Positions 49,561-58,281 of a stretch of DNA of 64,000 nt are shown here, one piece after another. The notes below the pieces were generated by a model. The model made no database searches and had not been told where the DNA came from. It worked only from the letters and a program-made list of their open reading frames with translations. The DNA is from Pectobacterium colocasium. GTDB lineage: Bacteria > Pseudomonadota > Gammaproteobacteria > Enterobacterales > Enterobacteriaceae. Made by a program: the position numbers and the translations under genes. Numbering within the stretch: the first letter of the stretch is position 1; each line of letters begins with the position of its first letter. The DNA is taken from positions 4,402,001 through 4,466,000 of the forward strand of contig NZ_CP084032.1 of the NCBI RefSeq assembly GCF_020181655.1, written 5' to 3'.

Positions 49561-50517
49561 ATGAAAATCAAACAAGCTATTGATAAAATCCCTGGGGGAT
49601 TAATGCTGGTGCCGCTCTTTTTGGGCGCACTCTGTAATACCTTTACGCCAGGGGCGGGGAAATATTTAGGGTCTTTCAGCAACGGCCTGATTACTGGCAC
49701 GATTCCTATTTTGGCGGTCTGGTTTTTCTGCATGGGCGCGTCCATTGAACTTAAAGCGACGGGAACGATGTTGAAAAAATCAGGCGTTCTGGTGATAACC
49801 AAACTCGCCACCGCCTGGGTGGTCGCGTTGATTGCAGGCACATTCTTGCCGGGAGACGGCATCCAAAACGGTATGCTGGCTGGAATTTCCGTACTGGCTC
49901 TGGTCGCGGCAATGGACATGACAAACGGCGGTTTGTACGCGGCATTGATGAACCAATACGGCTCGAAAGAAGAGGCAGGCGCGTTCGTGCTGATGTCTCT
50001 GGAATCCGGCCCGTTAATGACTATGGTTATTCTGGGAGCCAGCGGTATCGCGACCTTTGAACCTCAGCTCTTTGTCGGTGCCGTCCTGCCTTTCCTGATT
50101 GGTTTTATACTGGGTAATCTCGACCCGGATCTGAGAAAACTGTTCGGTAATTCCGTACAAACGCTGATTCCTTTCTTCGCCTTTGCGCTAGGCAATACGA
50201 TTAATTTGGCCGTGATCCTCCAGACTGGCTTTGCAGGACTCTTCCTCGGCCTGCTGGTGATTGTCGTTACGGGTATTCCATTGATTATCGCCGATAAATT
50301 TATCGGCGGCGGTAATGGCACCGCAGGTGTAGCGGCATCCAGCAGCGCAGGCGCTGCCGTCGCCACTCCTCTGTTGATCGCGAATATGGCGCCGGAATTC
50401 GCTCCGGTCGCTCAACAGGCAACAGCGTTAGTCGCCACCAGTGTGATCGTGACATCAGTACTGGTGCCCATCCTTACGGCAGTATGGGCAAAACGCTTTT
50501 CACCTAAAACCGCATAA
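49561..50517 (+). CDS. kdgT: 2-Keto-3-deoxygluconate permease
   Basis: Proton symporter bringing 2-keto-3-deoxygluconate and related ketouronates from pectin into the cytoplasm. 318 residues with about ten membrane segments. The start [24 protein letters not shown], the block [33 protein letters not shown] and the late [19 protein letters not shown] are closely KdgT. GAGG lies six bases before the ATG at 49561. kduI follows after 12 nt, so the two form an operon. Confidence 0.96.
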   Translation: MKIKQAIDKIPGGLMLVPLFLGALCNTFTPGAGKYLGSFSNGLITGTIPILAVWFFCMGASIELKATGTMLKKSGVLVITKLATAWVVALIAGTFLPGDGIQNGMLAGISVLALVAAMDMTNGGLYAALMNQYGSKEEAGAFVLMSLESGPLMTMVILGASGIATFEPQLFVGAVLPFLIGFILGNLDPDLRKLFGNSVQTLIPFFAFALGNTINLAVILQTGFAGLFLGLLVIVVTGIPLIIADKFIGGGNGTAGVAASSSAGAAVATPLLIANMAPEFAPVAQQATALVATSVIVTSVLVPILTAVWAKRFSPKTA

Positions 50518-50529
50518 GAAGGTAGCAAA

Positions 50530-51366
50530 ATGGACGTACGACAAAGTGTACACAGTGAACATGCGAAAACGCTTGATACCACTGAGCTGAGAAAGAAATT
50601 TCTCATTGAGCAGATATTTACGCCAAATCAGTACACCATGACTTACAGCCACATCGACCGTATTGTGGTGGGCGGTATCATGCCGATAGATGGCGAGATC
50701 ACGTTTGATGATGGTATCGGCAAACAGTTTGGCGTGAACTATTTTCTTGAGCGGCGCGAACTGGGGCTTATCAACATCGGCGGCCCAGCCAACATTTTTA
50801 TCGACGGCACGAGCTATCAGGTTGGTAATGAAGAAGCGCTCTATGTTGGAAAAGGTGCCAAAGCCTTAGCATTCAGCAGCCTGGACAAAGCCAATCCAGC
50901 CAAACTGTATTATAACAGCGCCCCGGCGCATGCCGTTTACCCGACACGCATCATTACGCAGGATGACGCGATCAAAGCCCCGCTGGGCGATGTGAAAACC
51001 TGCAACAAGCGGACGATTTGCAAATATCTGGTGCCGGAAGTGGTGGACACCTGCCAGCTGAGCATGGGATTAACGCGTCTGGCGGAAGGCAGCAACTGGA
51101 ACTCCATGCCGACGCATACCCATGAACGCAGAATGGAAGTGTACTTCTATTTTGATATGGCGGAAGACACCATTATCTTCCACATGATGGGTGAACCGCA
51201 TGAAACACGCCATCTGGTGATGCATAACGAGCAGGCGGTGATCTCCCCCAGTTGGTCGATTCACACTGGTGTCGGTACGAAAAACTATGCCTTTATCTGG
51301 GGTATGATCGGCGAAAACCTGACGTTTGACGATATGGATCATATCGCGATGTTGGATTTACGCTAA
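50530..51366 (+). CDS. kduI: 4-Deoxy-L-threo-5-hexosulose-uronate ketol-isomerase
   Basis: Isomerises 5-keto-4-deoxyuronate, a product of oligogalacturonide lyase, to 2,5-diketo-3-deoxygluconate. 278 residues, a cupin-fold zinc enzyme. Metal ligands are in [16 protein letters not shown] (about 194-209: two His and Glu) and the fourth His in [15 protein letters not shown]. The N-terminal [14 protein letters not shown] is a family signature. It is immediately downstream of kdgT, so one transcript supplies uptake and the isomerase. Confidence 0.98.
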   Translation: MDVRQSVHSEHAKTLDTTELRKKFLIEQIFTPNQYTMTYSHIDRIVVGGIMPIDGEITFDDGIGKQFGVNYFLERRELGLINIGGPANIFIDGTSYQVGNEEALYVGKGAKALAFSSLDKANPAKLYYNSAPAHAVYPTRIITQDDAIKAPLGDVKTCNKRTICKYLVPEVVDTCQLSMGLTRLAEGSNWNSMPTHTHERRMEVYFYFDMAEDTIIFHMMGEPHETRHLVMHNEQAVISPSWSIHTGVGTKNYAFIWGMIGENLTFDDMDHIAMLDLR

Positions 51367-51399
51367 TCCGCCAGCGGTTACCGCGATCGTAAAATACAG

Positions 51400-51429
51400 C
51401 AGGGTGAGCCTCGTTCACCCTGTTTTAAT
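51400..51429 (+). terminator. Rho-independent terminator of kdgT-kduI
   Basis: 8-bp stem CAGGGTGA / TCACCCTG followed by TTTTAATA, 34 nt after kduI. The remaining intergenic DNA to ansB shows only a 13-bp palindrome ATTGCA-G-TGCAAT (51517-51529). Confidence 0.85.
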
Positions 51430-51664
51430 ACCGCGTCAGTAGGACGTCTCATGACGTCATTCCGGGTTATCAACACCCGTCGCCCCTATCCCCCCTTCAC
51501 TGCCGCAGCAGTCACCATTGCAGTGCAATTTAGCCGCCAACGCCCCACGCGGTGCACCAAAGCAAAGATTCTTCACCATTAATTAGCGGGCTAATAGATA
51601 AATACGCATTGGTATAGAAGTTGCTTTGTTCTTGTTTTCCCATACCAAAAACAAGGATCTGCCA

Positions 51665-52714
51665 ATGCAACTTTCATTCATCGCCCGCACCATCACCGCC
51701 GCCTGTCTGATGCTGTCGTCTCATGCGCTATTGGCCGATGACGTCAAACCTGGCGTCACGATATACGCAACGGGGGGGACCATCGCCGGAAAAGCCGCAT
51801 CCAACACGGATACGACAGGCTATCAGGCGGGCGCGATCGGCATTCAAGAACTGCTGAACGCCGTGCCGGCTATTGGCGATGTCGCGACGGTGACAGGCGA
51901 GCAAATCGCCAACACCGCCAGCGGCAATATCGACCAGGCCATTTTGTTGAAGCTATCCAAAGCGATTAACAAACAGTTAGGCGATGCCAATACCCATGGC
52001 GTCGTGATTACTCACGGCACCGACACGCTGGAAGAAACGGCATTCTTTTTGGATCTGACGGTAAAAAGCGAGAAACCGGTGGTTATCGTCGGTGCAATGC
52101 GCCCTGCCACCGCCATCAGCGCGGACGGCTCCATGAACCTGTTGGAAGCGGTCACGCTGGCGTCGAGCAAGAACGCGGAAAAACGCGGCGCGCTGGTGCT
52201 GCTGAACGATCGCATCGGCTCCGCCTTCTACACCACCAAAACCAATGCCACCTCGTTGGACACGTTCAAAGCCAATGAACAGGGCTATCTGGGGGCATTC
52301 TACGGCGGCGTTCCGCGCTTCTTTTACCAGCCAGCCGCCCCCGAAAACAAACCGTTCTTTGACGTAAGCAGTAAGGAGACGCTGGCGAAGGTCGACATTC
52401 TCTATGGCTATCAGGATCAAGACAGTGGTCTGCTGAATGCCGCGATTGAACAGGGTGCAAAAGGTATCATCATCGCCGGTAGCGGTAACGGCTCTACGCC
52501 AACGCGAATCAAAGAAGACATCAAGAAAGCGGTCGCTAAAGGCATCCCGGTAGTGATCAGCACACGCACTGGCAACGGCTATGTAACCGATAAGAAGAAA
52601 GATGGCGCTATCGGCAGCGGATTCTACAACCCGCAGAAAGCACGCATTCTGCTTTCGCTGGCGTTGTCTAACGGCGACGACATCGAGAAAATCCGCAGCT
52701 ATTTCGAGCAGTAA
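51665..52714 (+). CDS. ansB: Periplasmic L-asparaginase II (glutaminase-asparaginase type)
   Basis: Hydrolyses asparagine (and perhaps glutamine) in the periplasm. 349 residues from the ATG at 51665 (MQLSFIARTITAACLMLSS), with signal cleavage likely after ALLA. The first catalytic Thr is in YATGGTIAGKAASNT (about 31-45). The second Thr-Asp pair is in VITHGTDTLEETAFFLDL (about 115-132), and Lys in AMRPATAISADGSMNL follows. The sequence resembles the glutaminase-asparaginase group more than the therapeutic Erwinia enzyme, so a second asparaginase gene may exist elsewhere. A frame opening at 51626 is less likely. Confidence 0.94.
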   Translation: MQLSFIARTITAACLMLSSHALLADDVKPGVTIYATGGTIAGKAASNTDTTGYQAGAIGIQELLNAVPAIGDVATVTGEQIANTASGNIDQAILLKLSKAINKQLGDANTHGVVITHGTDTLEETAFFLDLTVKSEKPVVIVGAMRPATAISADGSMNLLEAVTLASSKNAEKRGALVLLNDRIGSAFYTTKTNATSLDTFKANEQGYLGAFYGGVPRFFYQPAAPENKPFFDVSSKETLAKVDILYGYQDQDSGLLNAAIEQGAKGIIIAGSGNGSTPTRIKEDIKKAVAKGIPVVISTRTGNGYVTDKKKDGAIGSGFYNPQKARILLSLALSNGDDIEKIRSYFEQ

Positions 52715-52740
52715 TCGCAGGGTTAGACGGTAATAATAAA

Positions 52741-52777
52741 GTATCCCGCAGTGTGAATCTGTCGGGATACCTTTTCA
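52741..52777. terminator. Bidirectional terminator between ansB and the ABC permease gene
   Basis: 8-bp stem GTATCCCG / CGGGATAC with a possible inner CAG/CTG extension. It is followed by CTTTTC on the plus strand and TTTATTATT on the minus strand. Lies between convergent genes. Confidence 0.8.
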
Positions 52778-52853
52778 AAACAATGAATTATTTTCACGAT
52801 GGATGTAGACGTGCGCCATCATTTCCGACGGCGCACATTGTTGTTCACAACAC

Positions 52854-54233
52854 TTACTCGCCACGCAGCGCCGTTGCGGGTGATTGACGATAGGATAGCA
52901 TCGCCGGAATCGTCAGGACGACAGCCGCAACCAGCAACAGGAGCAGGACGAAATGGATGTCTTCCCATTCCAACGTCACTGGCAGGACAAAGCCGCTTTT
53001 TTCGCTCATGATCACCGCAATCGCACGGGCAACCAGATAGCCCAGGCCAACGCCCAGCAGTACGCCGACGCTCACCAGCGACATCAGTCCGCTCCAAATC
53101 AGCGTGAAAATACCGTAGCGCGGCGCGCCAAACGCACGCAGTGCGCCGATCTGTTTCTGCCGCTGACGCAGGTGAATCACCGCCACCATCGCCACGGCGA
53201 CGCCCACAAGTCCCTGTGTCCCCAGCGAGATGTAGGTCAGCAGTTCACGAATATCGCCCAGCATCGAGTAGAGCTTCACCAGCACTTCGCCAGGGAACAC
53301 CGCCAGCGTCGTGTTGCTGCGATATAGCGAACGTAACTGATAGGCACCCGCGATCGTTTTCGGTTTAACCACAATAGCGGGTAACCCCGCCTGATGCGCA
53401 TGGCCGTGAGCTTCTGCCTCGTCGTGCTCATCGGCGTGTGAAGCCGTTACCGGTTGAGCGGCCTCAGCATCGGCATGATGATCGTCACTTGCTGCATCTT
53501 CCGCAGGATGCGCATCATTATGGTGTTCATCGGCAGGCTGCTCGCCTTGCGCATGTGCAGTTTCCCCCTGCCCATGTTCGTCATGATCGTGGTGTGCATC
53601 GTCCGCATCGTGTGGTGGATGGATGCCATGTACCCGCCATACCGCGTTCACCGGCACCAGAATCGCTTTATCCCACGCGCTGCCGTCAGCAGGTAACACG
53701 CCGACCACGGTGTAGGTGACGTCATCGTGCGCATGCGCCCCTTCCGTCCCCACCTGACCATGAATCGGGCTGAACGTGCTCCCCACTCTCAGCCCCGTTT
53801 GCTCGCCGACTACGGCTTCAAAGTCATCGTTGAACACGCGTCCGGCGATGAGCTGCCGCTTACCGTTATCCGTAACCAGCGGTGGTGTAGTACCGACAAT
53901 CGGCATTCCCTGATAGAAATCACCAAACGCGACCGGGGCCGCCCAGGCCACCAGCGGGTTCTTTTCCAGATCGGCCAGCACCTGCGCAGGAATCAGCGTC
54001 AGCGCGGACGGTTGCAAAAACACGGATGACAGCACCAGTTGGGTTTCACTCCCCGGCGCGCCGATCACCAAATCGAAACGGTCAGCGGCTTTGGCACTGC
54101 CCATGCGCAGCGCCCTTTCCTGCAAACTCACCGAAATACTTAACGCTGTCGCCATCGCGATCAGCAACACCACGACCAGCACACCCGGCCAGAGCCGACG
54201 CCAGTCGACCCAGATAAGACGCCAAGGAATCAT
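52854..54233 (-). CDS. FtsX/MacB-type ABC permease with a His-rich periplasmic insert
   Basis: 459 residues: an N-terminal membrane segment (about 15-36), a large periplasmic domain, then three C-terminal segments (about 325-350, 375-400, 425-447), the FtsX/MacB layout. The family signature is RQRQKQIGALRAFGAPRYGIFTLI. Inside the periplasmic domain residues 202-280 hold 18 His and about 22 Asp/Glu, a likely metal-binding loop absent from MacB and LolC/E. It overlaps the ATPase gene by 4 bp and ends the phoA cluster. Similar permeases occur in zinc-related gene clusters of other proteobacteria, so metal-linked transport or export is plausible; the substrate is unknown. Confidence 0.85.
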   Translation of the reverse strand: MIPWRLIWVDWRRLWPGVLVVVLLIAMATALSISVSLQERALRMGSAKAADRFDLVIGAPGSETQLVLSSVFLQPSALTLIPAQVLADLEKNPLVAWAAPVAFGDFYQGMPIVGTTPPLVTDNGKRQLIAGRVFNDDFEAVVGEQTGLRVGSTFSPIHGQVGTEGAHAHDDVTYTVVGVLPADGSAWDKAILVPVNAVWRVHGIHPPHDADDAHHDHDEHGQGETAHAQGEQPADEHHNDAHPAEDAASDDHHADAEAAQPVTASHADEHDEAEAHGHAHQAGLPAIVVKPKTIAGAYQLRSLYRSNTTLAVFPGEVLVKLYSMLGDIRELLTYISLGTQGLVGVAVAMVAVIHLRQRQKQIGALRAFGAPRYGIFTLIWSGLMSLVSVGVLLGVGLGYLVARAIAVIMSEKSGFVLPVTLEWEDIHFVLLLLLVAAVVLTIPAMLSYRQSPATALRGE

Positions 54234-54922
54234 GCGCGATCCTCCTGATACGGCGTGTCCGCCACGAGGCGTCCTTTTTCCAGTTGAATACAGCGCGACA
54301 TCTGCGAAGCCAGACGCGCATCGTGCGTAATGGCAATAAGCGTGGCGCGACTATCGCGCGCTAGCGTCACCAGCAGATCGGCAATCTGCTCGCCGCTCTG
54401 CGCATCCAGACTGGCTGTTGGTTCATCAGCAACGATAATATCTGGCTTGCTGAGCAACGCTCTCGCCACGGCAACCCGTTGCTTCTCGCCGCGTGATAGC
54501 ACTTCGATCGGGCGTTTCGCGGTATCCAGCCCCACCTGAGCCAGCAAATCCGCCGCCCGCTGTTTGAGCGACGCCGGTATCCGCCAGTGGTGAAACTGCG
54601 CGGGCAGTAAGACGTTTTCCAACGCATTCAGACCGGGGAACAGATGGAAATCCTGCATCACCAGCCCGATGTGTTGTGCCCGCCAGCGGTCGCGTTCCGC
54701 TTCGTTCATCTGCCAGATATCCTGCTTTTCCCACTGCACACAGCCCGTTCCGCTGTGATCCATCCCAGTGATGGCATTCACCAGCGTGGTCTTACCGGAA
54801 CCAGAAGGCCCCATCACCGCGACCCGCTCGCCAGAACGAATAGACAGCGCGGGAATATCCAGCACCGCCTCGGACGTATCGGGGAAGGTCACACTCAGGT
54901 GTTGAATCAATAACTCCGCCAT
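54230..54922 (-). CDS. ABC transporter ATPase, LolD/MacB type
   Basis: 230-residue ATPase partner of the FtsX-type permease. Walker A is in GPSGSGKTTLVNAITG (about 37-52), the Q-loop is VMQDFHLFPGLNALENVLLP, the signature is LSRGEKQRVAVARALL (about 145-160; the usual GG is RG), Walker B is IIVADEPTASLD, and the switch His is IAITHDARLA. The stop overlaps the permease ATG, and 8 nt separate it from the DUF3299 gene. No membrane-fusion partner (MacA) is present. Confidence 0.93.
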   Translation of the reverse strand: MAELLIQHLSVTFPDTSEAVLDIPALSIRSGERVAVMGPSGSGKTTLVNAITGMDHSGTGCVQWEKQDIWQMNEAERDRWRAQHIGLVMQDFHLFPGLNALENVLLPAQFHHWRIPASLKQRAADLLAQVGLDTAKRPIEVLSRGEKQRVAVARALLSKPDIIVADEPTASLDAQSGEQIADLLVTLARDSRATLIAITHDARLASQMSRCIQLEKGRLVADTPYQEDRA

Positions 54923-54930
54923 CAGCGCTC

Positions 54931-55410
54931 CTAAAGGGTATCGAACGTGGCTTCACGCAATCGCAACAGGCTGACAAAACCCGTTTCAGGATCGGTCCAC
55001 GAACCGTGTTCCAGCACACCTTCCACCTCAATCATGGTGTTGTTCTGTACGAAGGTCTGACGTTTGGCGAGATAGACGACGACAATATCTTCAGGCCAGT
55101 CCGCATCAGACGAACAGAAGGGGCACAGCGCCATTGGCATTTTGGTTAAGACAAAGAATTGTGACTCCGCCTTGAGCGGCGGTGCCATAAAGCCGCGCAT
55201 CTTGACCCGTTTACCGGAGAGTGCTTTGACGTCATTGGAGAATTCCAGACCCAGCACGCCGTAAGAGGCATACAGCTTATCGAAGGAAAGTTCAGACTGC
55301 GCGGCCTTCACCGGGGAAATACCACCGAGAAGGAGGAGCACCAGCACCGTGCGCAACCAAGAGAATAAAAGCGGGGTTGCCCCCGCTTTGCTGCATTTCG
55401 CATTATTCAT
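54931..55410 (-). CDS. DUF3299-like exported protein with CPFC motif
   Basis: 159 residues. A signal peptide or anchor is at about 17-37 (LLFSWLRTVLVLLLLGGISPVKAAQ). The mature part has VKMRGFMAPPLKAESQFFVLTKMPMALCPFCSSDADWPEDIVVVYL, the DUF3299 pattern. The CxxC-like CPFC could bind metal or be redox-active. A small OB-like beta domain with VEGVLEHGSW follows. It lies 12 nt after phoA and 8 nt before the ATPase. Function is not established; a periplasmic metal-handling partner of the ABC unit is my best inference. Confidence 0.78.
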   Translation of the reverse strand: MNNAKCSKAGATPLLFSWLRTVLVLLLLGGISPVKAAQSELSFDKLYASYGVLGLEFSNDVKALSGKRVKMRGFMAPPLKAESQFFVLTKMPMALCPFCSSDADWPEDIVVVYLAKRQTFVQNNTMIEVEGVLEHGSWTDPETGFVSLLRLREATFDTL

Positions 55411-55422
55411 AGCGTCGTAGGA

Positions 55423-57168
55423 TTACTTTTTGTCCTGCGGTTTAACCGCAAGCGCGTCCACAATCACCCGGAACAGGTCGGTGTTTTCCATGTAACCACG
55501 GATACGCTCTGCGCCTGGGCCGCTCGCCTGAATCACCATATCGTCAACGGCATGAACGCCCGTGTCAGAAGAGCGTGGCAGAATCCCTTCGCGGAATACC
55601 GCACCTTCCACTTTCTCGTAGGCTTTGTTGGCAACGTATTCATCTTTTTCGTTCTTGATAGCAGGAACGAACTGGCCATCCAGCTTCGGACGGAACGTTT
55701 CGTAATAATCCGGAAAGTTGTTGAAGAACACGGCAAGACGTTTAGACACGTTCAGATCATCCGGGTAGCCGTCTTTGTTGGCATCCTGATAGTTTGGGTA
55801 GCCCGCTTCTTCATACACGCCGACTTTCTCACGCATCTCCGTGCCCGGCTTGTTGTCATCCACGGTACCGATGATAGACAGACCGTGAGTATGGTCACCC
55901 GTCACGATAATCATCGTATCCGGATTTTTCTCGGCGAATTTCTTGGCGATGGCAACAGACTGATCCAGCATGATGGTGTTAGTGAAAGCGCGTTCCCAAT
56001 CCAGCGGGTGAGAGGCTTTGTCGATCAACGCCGATTCCACCATCAGGAAGAAGCCGTCTTTGTTTTTGGACAACACATCCAGCGCCGCCTGCGTCATGTC
56101 CGTCAGGTCAGGCTGGTTAGGGAATTTCTTGGCGACATCGTTTTTCAGGAAACGACGATCCATCACACCATCCAGATTGCCGGTATGGAACAGCCCCAGC
56201 AGCTTGGTGGCCTGCGCCGCGTTTTTCTTCAGAGAATCCGCATCGGTCACCAATGAGTAGCCCGCCTGCTGGAACTTCTCAACGTAGTTGGTTTCGTCTT
56301 TACGTTTAGAGCCCGGCGTGCTTTTCGGCAGGAAGTAGGCAGAACCGCCGCCCAGCATGACGGTAGGCTGCACGTTGTAGAACATCTCAACGATTTCCGC
56401 TTTATCTGCACGACGACGAGTGTGAGAGACGACTGCCGCTGGCGTAGCATCCTGAAGTTCAGCATCGCTGACGACGCCGACAGACATCTTGGTAGAACGG
56501 GTTAACAGCTCACCCAGCGTTTCCTGCTTTGGGTGCTCCAATGAGTTTTTGCTACGGCTGACGTACACACCCAGCGCGTTCACACCGGATTTGTGACCGG
56601 TCATGTAGGCACTCATGGTGTTGGCGCTGTCGGCCGCGATAGAGTCAGTACTGGATGTGCCGGCAAACGCCATATATTGCAGGTCATCAATCGCCAGACG
56701 ACCGTCTGCCTTCCCTTCCGTCACTCCTTTGGACAAGATGCGCGCACCGGTGCGGTGTGCAACGGACAGGCCATCGCCGATGAACAGAATCACGTTTTTG
56801 GCTTTACGCGTACCGGACGCTTGATAAACCTCCCAGTTCACCTGCGTCTTTTTGCCCTTGGCTTCGGCCTCTACCACATACTTACCTGCTTCCGGTAAGT
56901 TCACATCACGCAGCCAGATCGTGGAAGCATTGCCGCCGTCTTCACGCTCAACAAACGACGCCGTTTTGCCCAGCACCTGCTGGTAATCTTTGCCGTTGAT
57001 CAGAATGCGGATATCTTCCGGCTTGAGCACTTCATCAAACTCGACTTTAAAATCGAATTTTCCGCCTGCCAGCATCGTGGCGCGGTCAATGGGATAAATA
57101 GCCTGAGCCTGCACCATCCCCGGTAAAGCAGCAGAAATCAGTAAAGGCAGTAACCAGCGAGCTTTCAT
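55423..57168 (-). CDS. Alkaline phosphatase (PhoA-like, long form)
   Basis: Periplasmic Zn/Mg phosphomonoesterase, 581 residues against about 470 for E. coli PhoA. Signal peptide at about 1-22 (GMVQA). An N-terminal extra beta domain covers about 25-120. The catalytic core starts at KNVILFIGDGLSVAHRTGAR (metal Asp). The nucleophile Ser is in SIAADSANTMSAYMTGHKSG, and metal ligands are in VESALIDKASHPLDWERA, IVTGDHTHGLS and DTGVHAVDD. AAGGA precedes the ATG. No Pho box is visible in the 79 bp upstream. It heads a tight cluster with the DUF3299 and ABC genes, suggesting control other than phosphate. Confidence 0.9.
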   Translation of the reverse strand: MKARWLLPLLISAALPGMVQAQAIYPIDRATMLAGGKFDFKVEFDEVLKPEDIRILINGKDYQQVLGKTASFVEREDGGNASTIWLRDVNLPEAGKYVVEAEAKGKKTQVNWEVYQASGTRKAKNVILFIGDGLSVAHRTGARILSKGVTEGKADGRLAIDDLQYMAFAGTSSTDSIAADSANTMSAYMTGHKSGVNALGVYVSRSKNSLEHPKQETLGELLTRSTKMSVGVVSDAELQDATPAAVVSHTRRRADKAEIVEMFYNVQPTVMLGGGSAYFLPKSTPGSKRKDETNYVEKFQQAGYSLVTDADSLKKNAAQATKLLGLFHTGNLDGVMDRRFLKNDVAKKFPNQPDLTDMTQAALDVLSKNKDGFFLMVESALIDKASHPLDWERAFTNTIMLDQSVAIAKKFAEKNPDTMIIVTGDHTHGLSIIGTVDDNKPGTEMREKVGVYEEAGYPNYQDANKDGYPDDLNVSKRLAVFFNNFPDYYETFRPKLDGQFVPAIKNEKDEYVANKAYEKVEGAVFREGILPRSSDTGVHAVDDMVIQASGPGAERIRGYMENTDLFRVIVDALAVKPQDKK

Positions 57169-57247
57169 TGTTATGTCCTTGGTTGCGTAATTTAGCAGTA
57201 AATAACGTAGTTACCTTTTTTTACAGTTTGATGAATTTCCTTAAAAA

Positions 57248-57742
57248 TTATGGCCGCACGAGCATTTGCGTAAGCATGGTCTCCTTATAGGATTCAGCAA
57301 GCAATTGCTTCCAATCTCCCGGAGGATTCCCGCTTGCTAGCATGCCGCTAAAAACTTTATAAGCATCATGCTGATCGCCATATGCTCGTTTAGTGTCTGA
57401 ATCATTGACCCAGGCAAGGATGATAGTTTTATGTTTCTCGCTATAGCGAAAAAATAACCGATACTGACCCAGAAATTTTGCCCTGAACCAATGTTTGTTG
57501 CCTTCGCCTAACGTATCGCCTTGTCTAAACTTCGTCTGGGACGGATCGCCACAAATCTCAGTACGGATGACTTTGACTATTGCAGCCAATAGCTTAGTTG
57601 CCTGCTTTTTCTGATAAGATTCTGGGTGTTTTTTTCTCAATTGTTCAACTTCAACAATAAGAGACTCAAACTGCACATCAAAACAAGGATGCGTAAATAG
57701 CTGCCACCCATTTATTACTCGCTTATCAACCATTTTGCTCAC
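57248..57742 (-). CDS. yhaV: YhaV-type ribonuclease toxin
   Basis: Ribosome-dependent mRNA interferase of the RelE superfamily, 164 residues. Family blocks are NGWQLFTHPCFDVQFESLI, KKQATKLLAAIVKVI, WFRAKFLGQYRLFFRYSEKHKTIILAWVND and DAYKVFSGMLASGNPPGDW. The Arg/Tyr/His residues typical of the active surface are present, so it looks intact. It overlaps the antitoxin gene by ATGA. It lies 79 nt upstream of phoA on the same strand, so read-through is possible. Confidence 0.93.
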   Translation of the reverse strand: MSKMVDKRVINGWQLFTHPCFDVQFESLIVEVEQLRKKHPESYQKKQATKLLAAIVKVIRTEICGDPSQTKFRQGDTLGEGNKHWFRAKFLGQYRLFFRYSEKHKTIILAWVNDSDTKRAYGDQHDAYKVFSGMLASGNPPGDWKQLLAESYKETMLTQMLVRP

Positions 57743-58083
57743 TCGTCGTCAGTAAGCGGTGCATCCAGATCAATATCCATCCCTGCGGTTAACACACTGG
57801 CACGTGACATAAGCGATTGATCAAATGGCTTAATATTTTCTGGATGATGTTGCATATCTTCAGCCAAAAAATGCAGAAAACGATGAATAACGGGATCGTC
57901 ATCTACAGCCTCTTCACGCCGACTGATCAGCACCTGCCCACCCGGTAGCACGCTATAATGAATGTACTCCCCAGGTTGCAGGTTCATGGCATCACGCACA
58001 GACGATGGAATCGTTGTCTGACTACGCGCCGTTAAGCGGCTATCGGCGCGCAACAATACATCCGCTGATTTTAAATTAAACAT
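57739..58083 (-). CDS. prlF: PrlF-type antitoxin (SohA)
   Basis: Antitoxin and autorepressor, 114 residues. The N-terminal swapped-hairpin AbrB/SpoVT DNA-binding domain (about 12-55) reads ADSRLTARSQTTIPSSVRDAMNLQPGEYIHY. The C-terminal half, with the block DDDPVIHRFLHFLAEDMQHHPENIKPFD, binds the toxin. It is upstream of and overlaps yhaV, as in E. coli. Confidence 0.94.
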   Translation of the reverse strand: MFNLKSADVLLRADSRLTARSQTTIPSSVRDAMNLQPGEYIHYSVLPGGQVLISRREEAVDDDPVIHRFLHFLAEDMQHHPENIKPFDQSLMSRASVLTAGMDIDLDAPLTDDE

Positions 58084-58230
58084 TTTTTAACCCTCAGTAT
58101 CGCGTGACTGAACTCGTGTTAAGTATTAAATGTTATCGGTTAAAACAACCGAATCATGGCGAATAACACCAGGTTAGCGTATTCACTCTCTATGTTGGAA
58201 TGCCGTAATTACGCGATACACAATCAGTGT

Positions 58231-58266
58231 AATGCACTTGCATTACTAGAGCAATGCAAATGCATT
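58231..58266. promoter_or_regulatory. Tandem AATGCA-NN-TGCATT palindromes
   Basis: Two 14-bp palindromes, AATGCACTTGCATT (58231-58244) and AATGCAAATGCATT (58253-58266), with centres 22 bp apart (about two helical turns). The 2-nt centres argue against RNA hairpins, so they look like paired operators. They lie about 150-180 bp upstream of prlF and just past the acrD stop. Which regulator binds is unknown. Confidence 0.5.
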
Positions 58267-58281
58267 ATATTTTTATTGGGT

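Noticed and set aside
53438..53719. Plus-strand frames with Met/Ile-rich or His-rich composition within the ABC permease gene
   Set aside because: They are translations of the repetitive CAT/GAT codons that encode the His-rich loop on the minus strand.
55552..56256. 234-codon plus-strand frame opposite the alkaline phosphatase gene
   Set aside because: The minus-strand protein has all phosphatase motifs; the antisense frame is a codon-bias by-product.
57198..57214. Zur box upstream of the alkaline phosphatase operon
   Set aside because: GTAA-N9-TTAC pairs at only 6 of 8 positions and does not contain the ATGTTATA/TATAACAT core of enterobacterial Zur sites.
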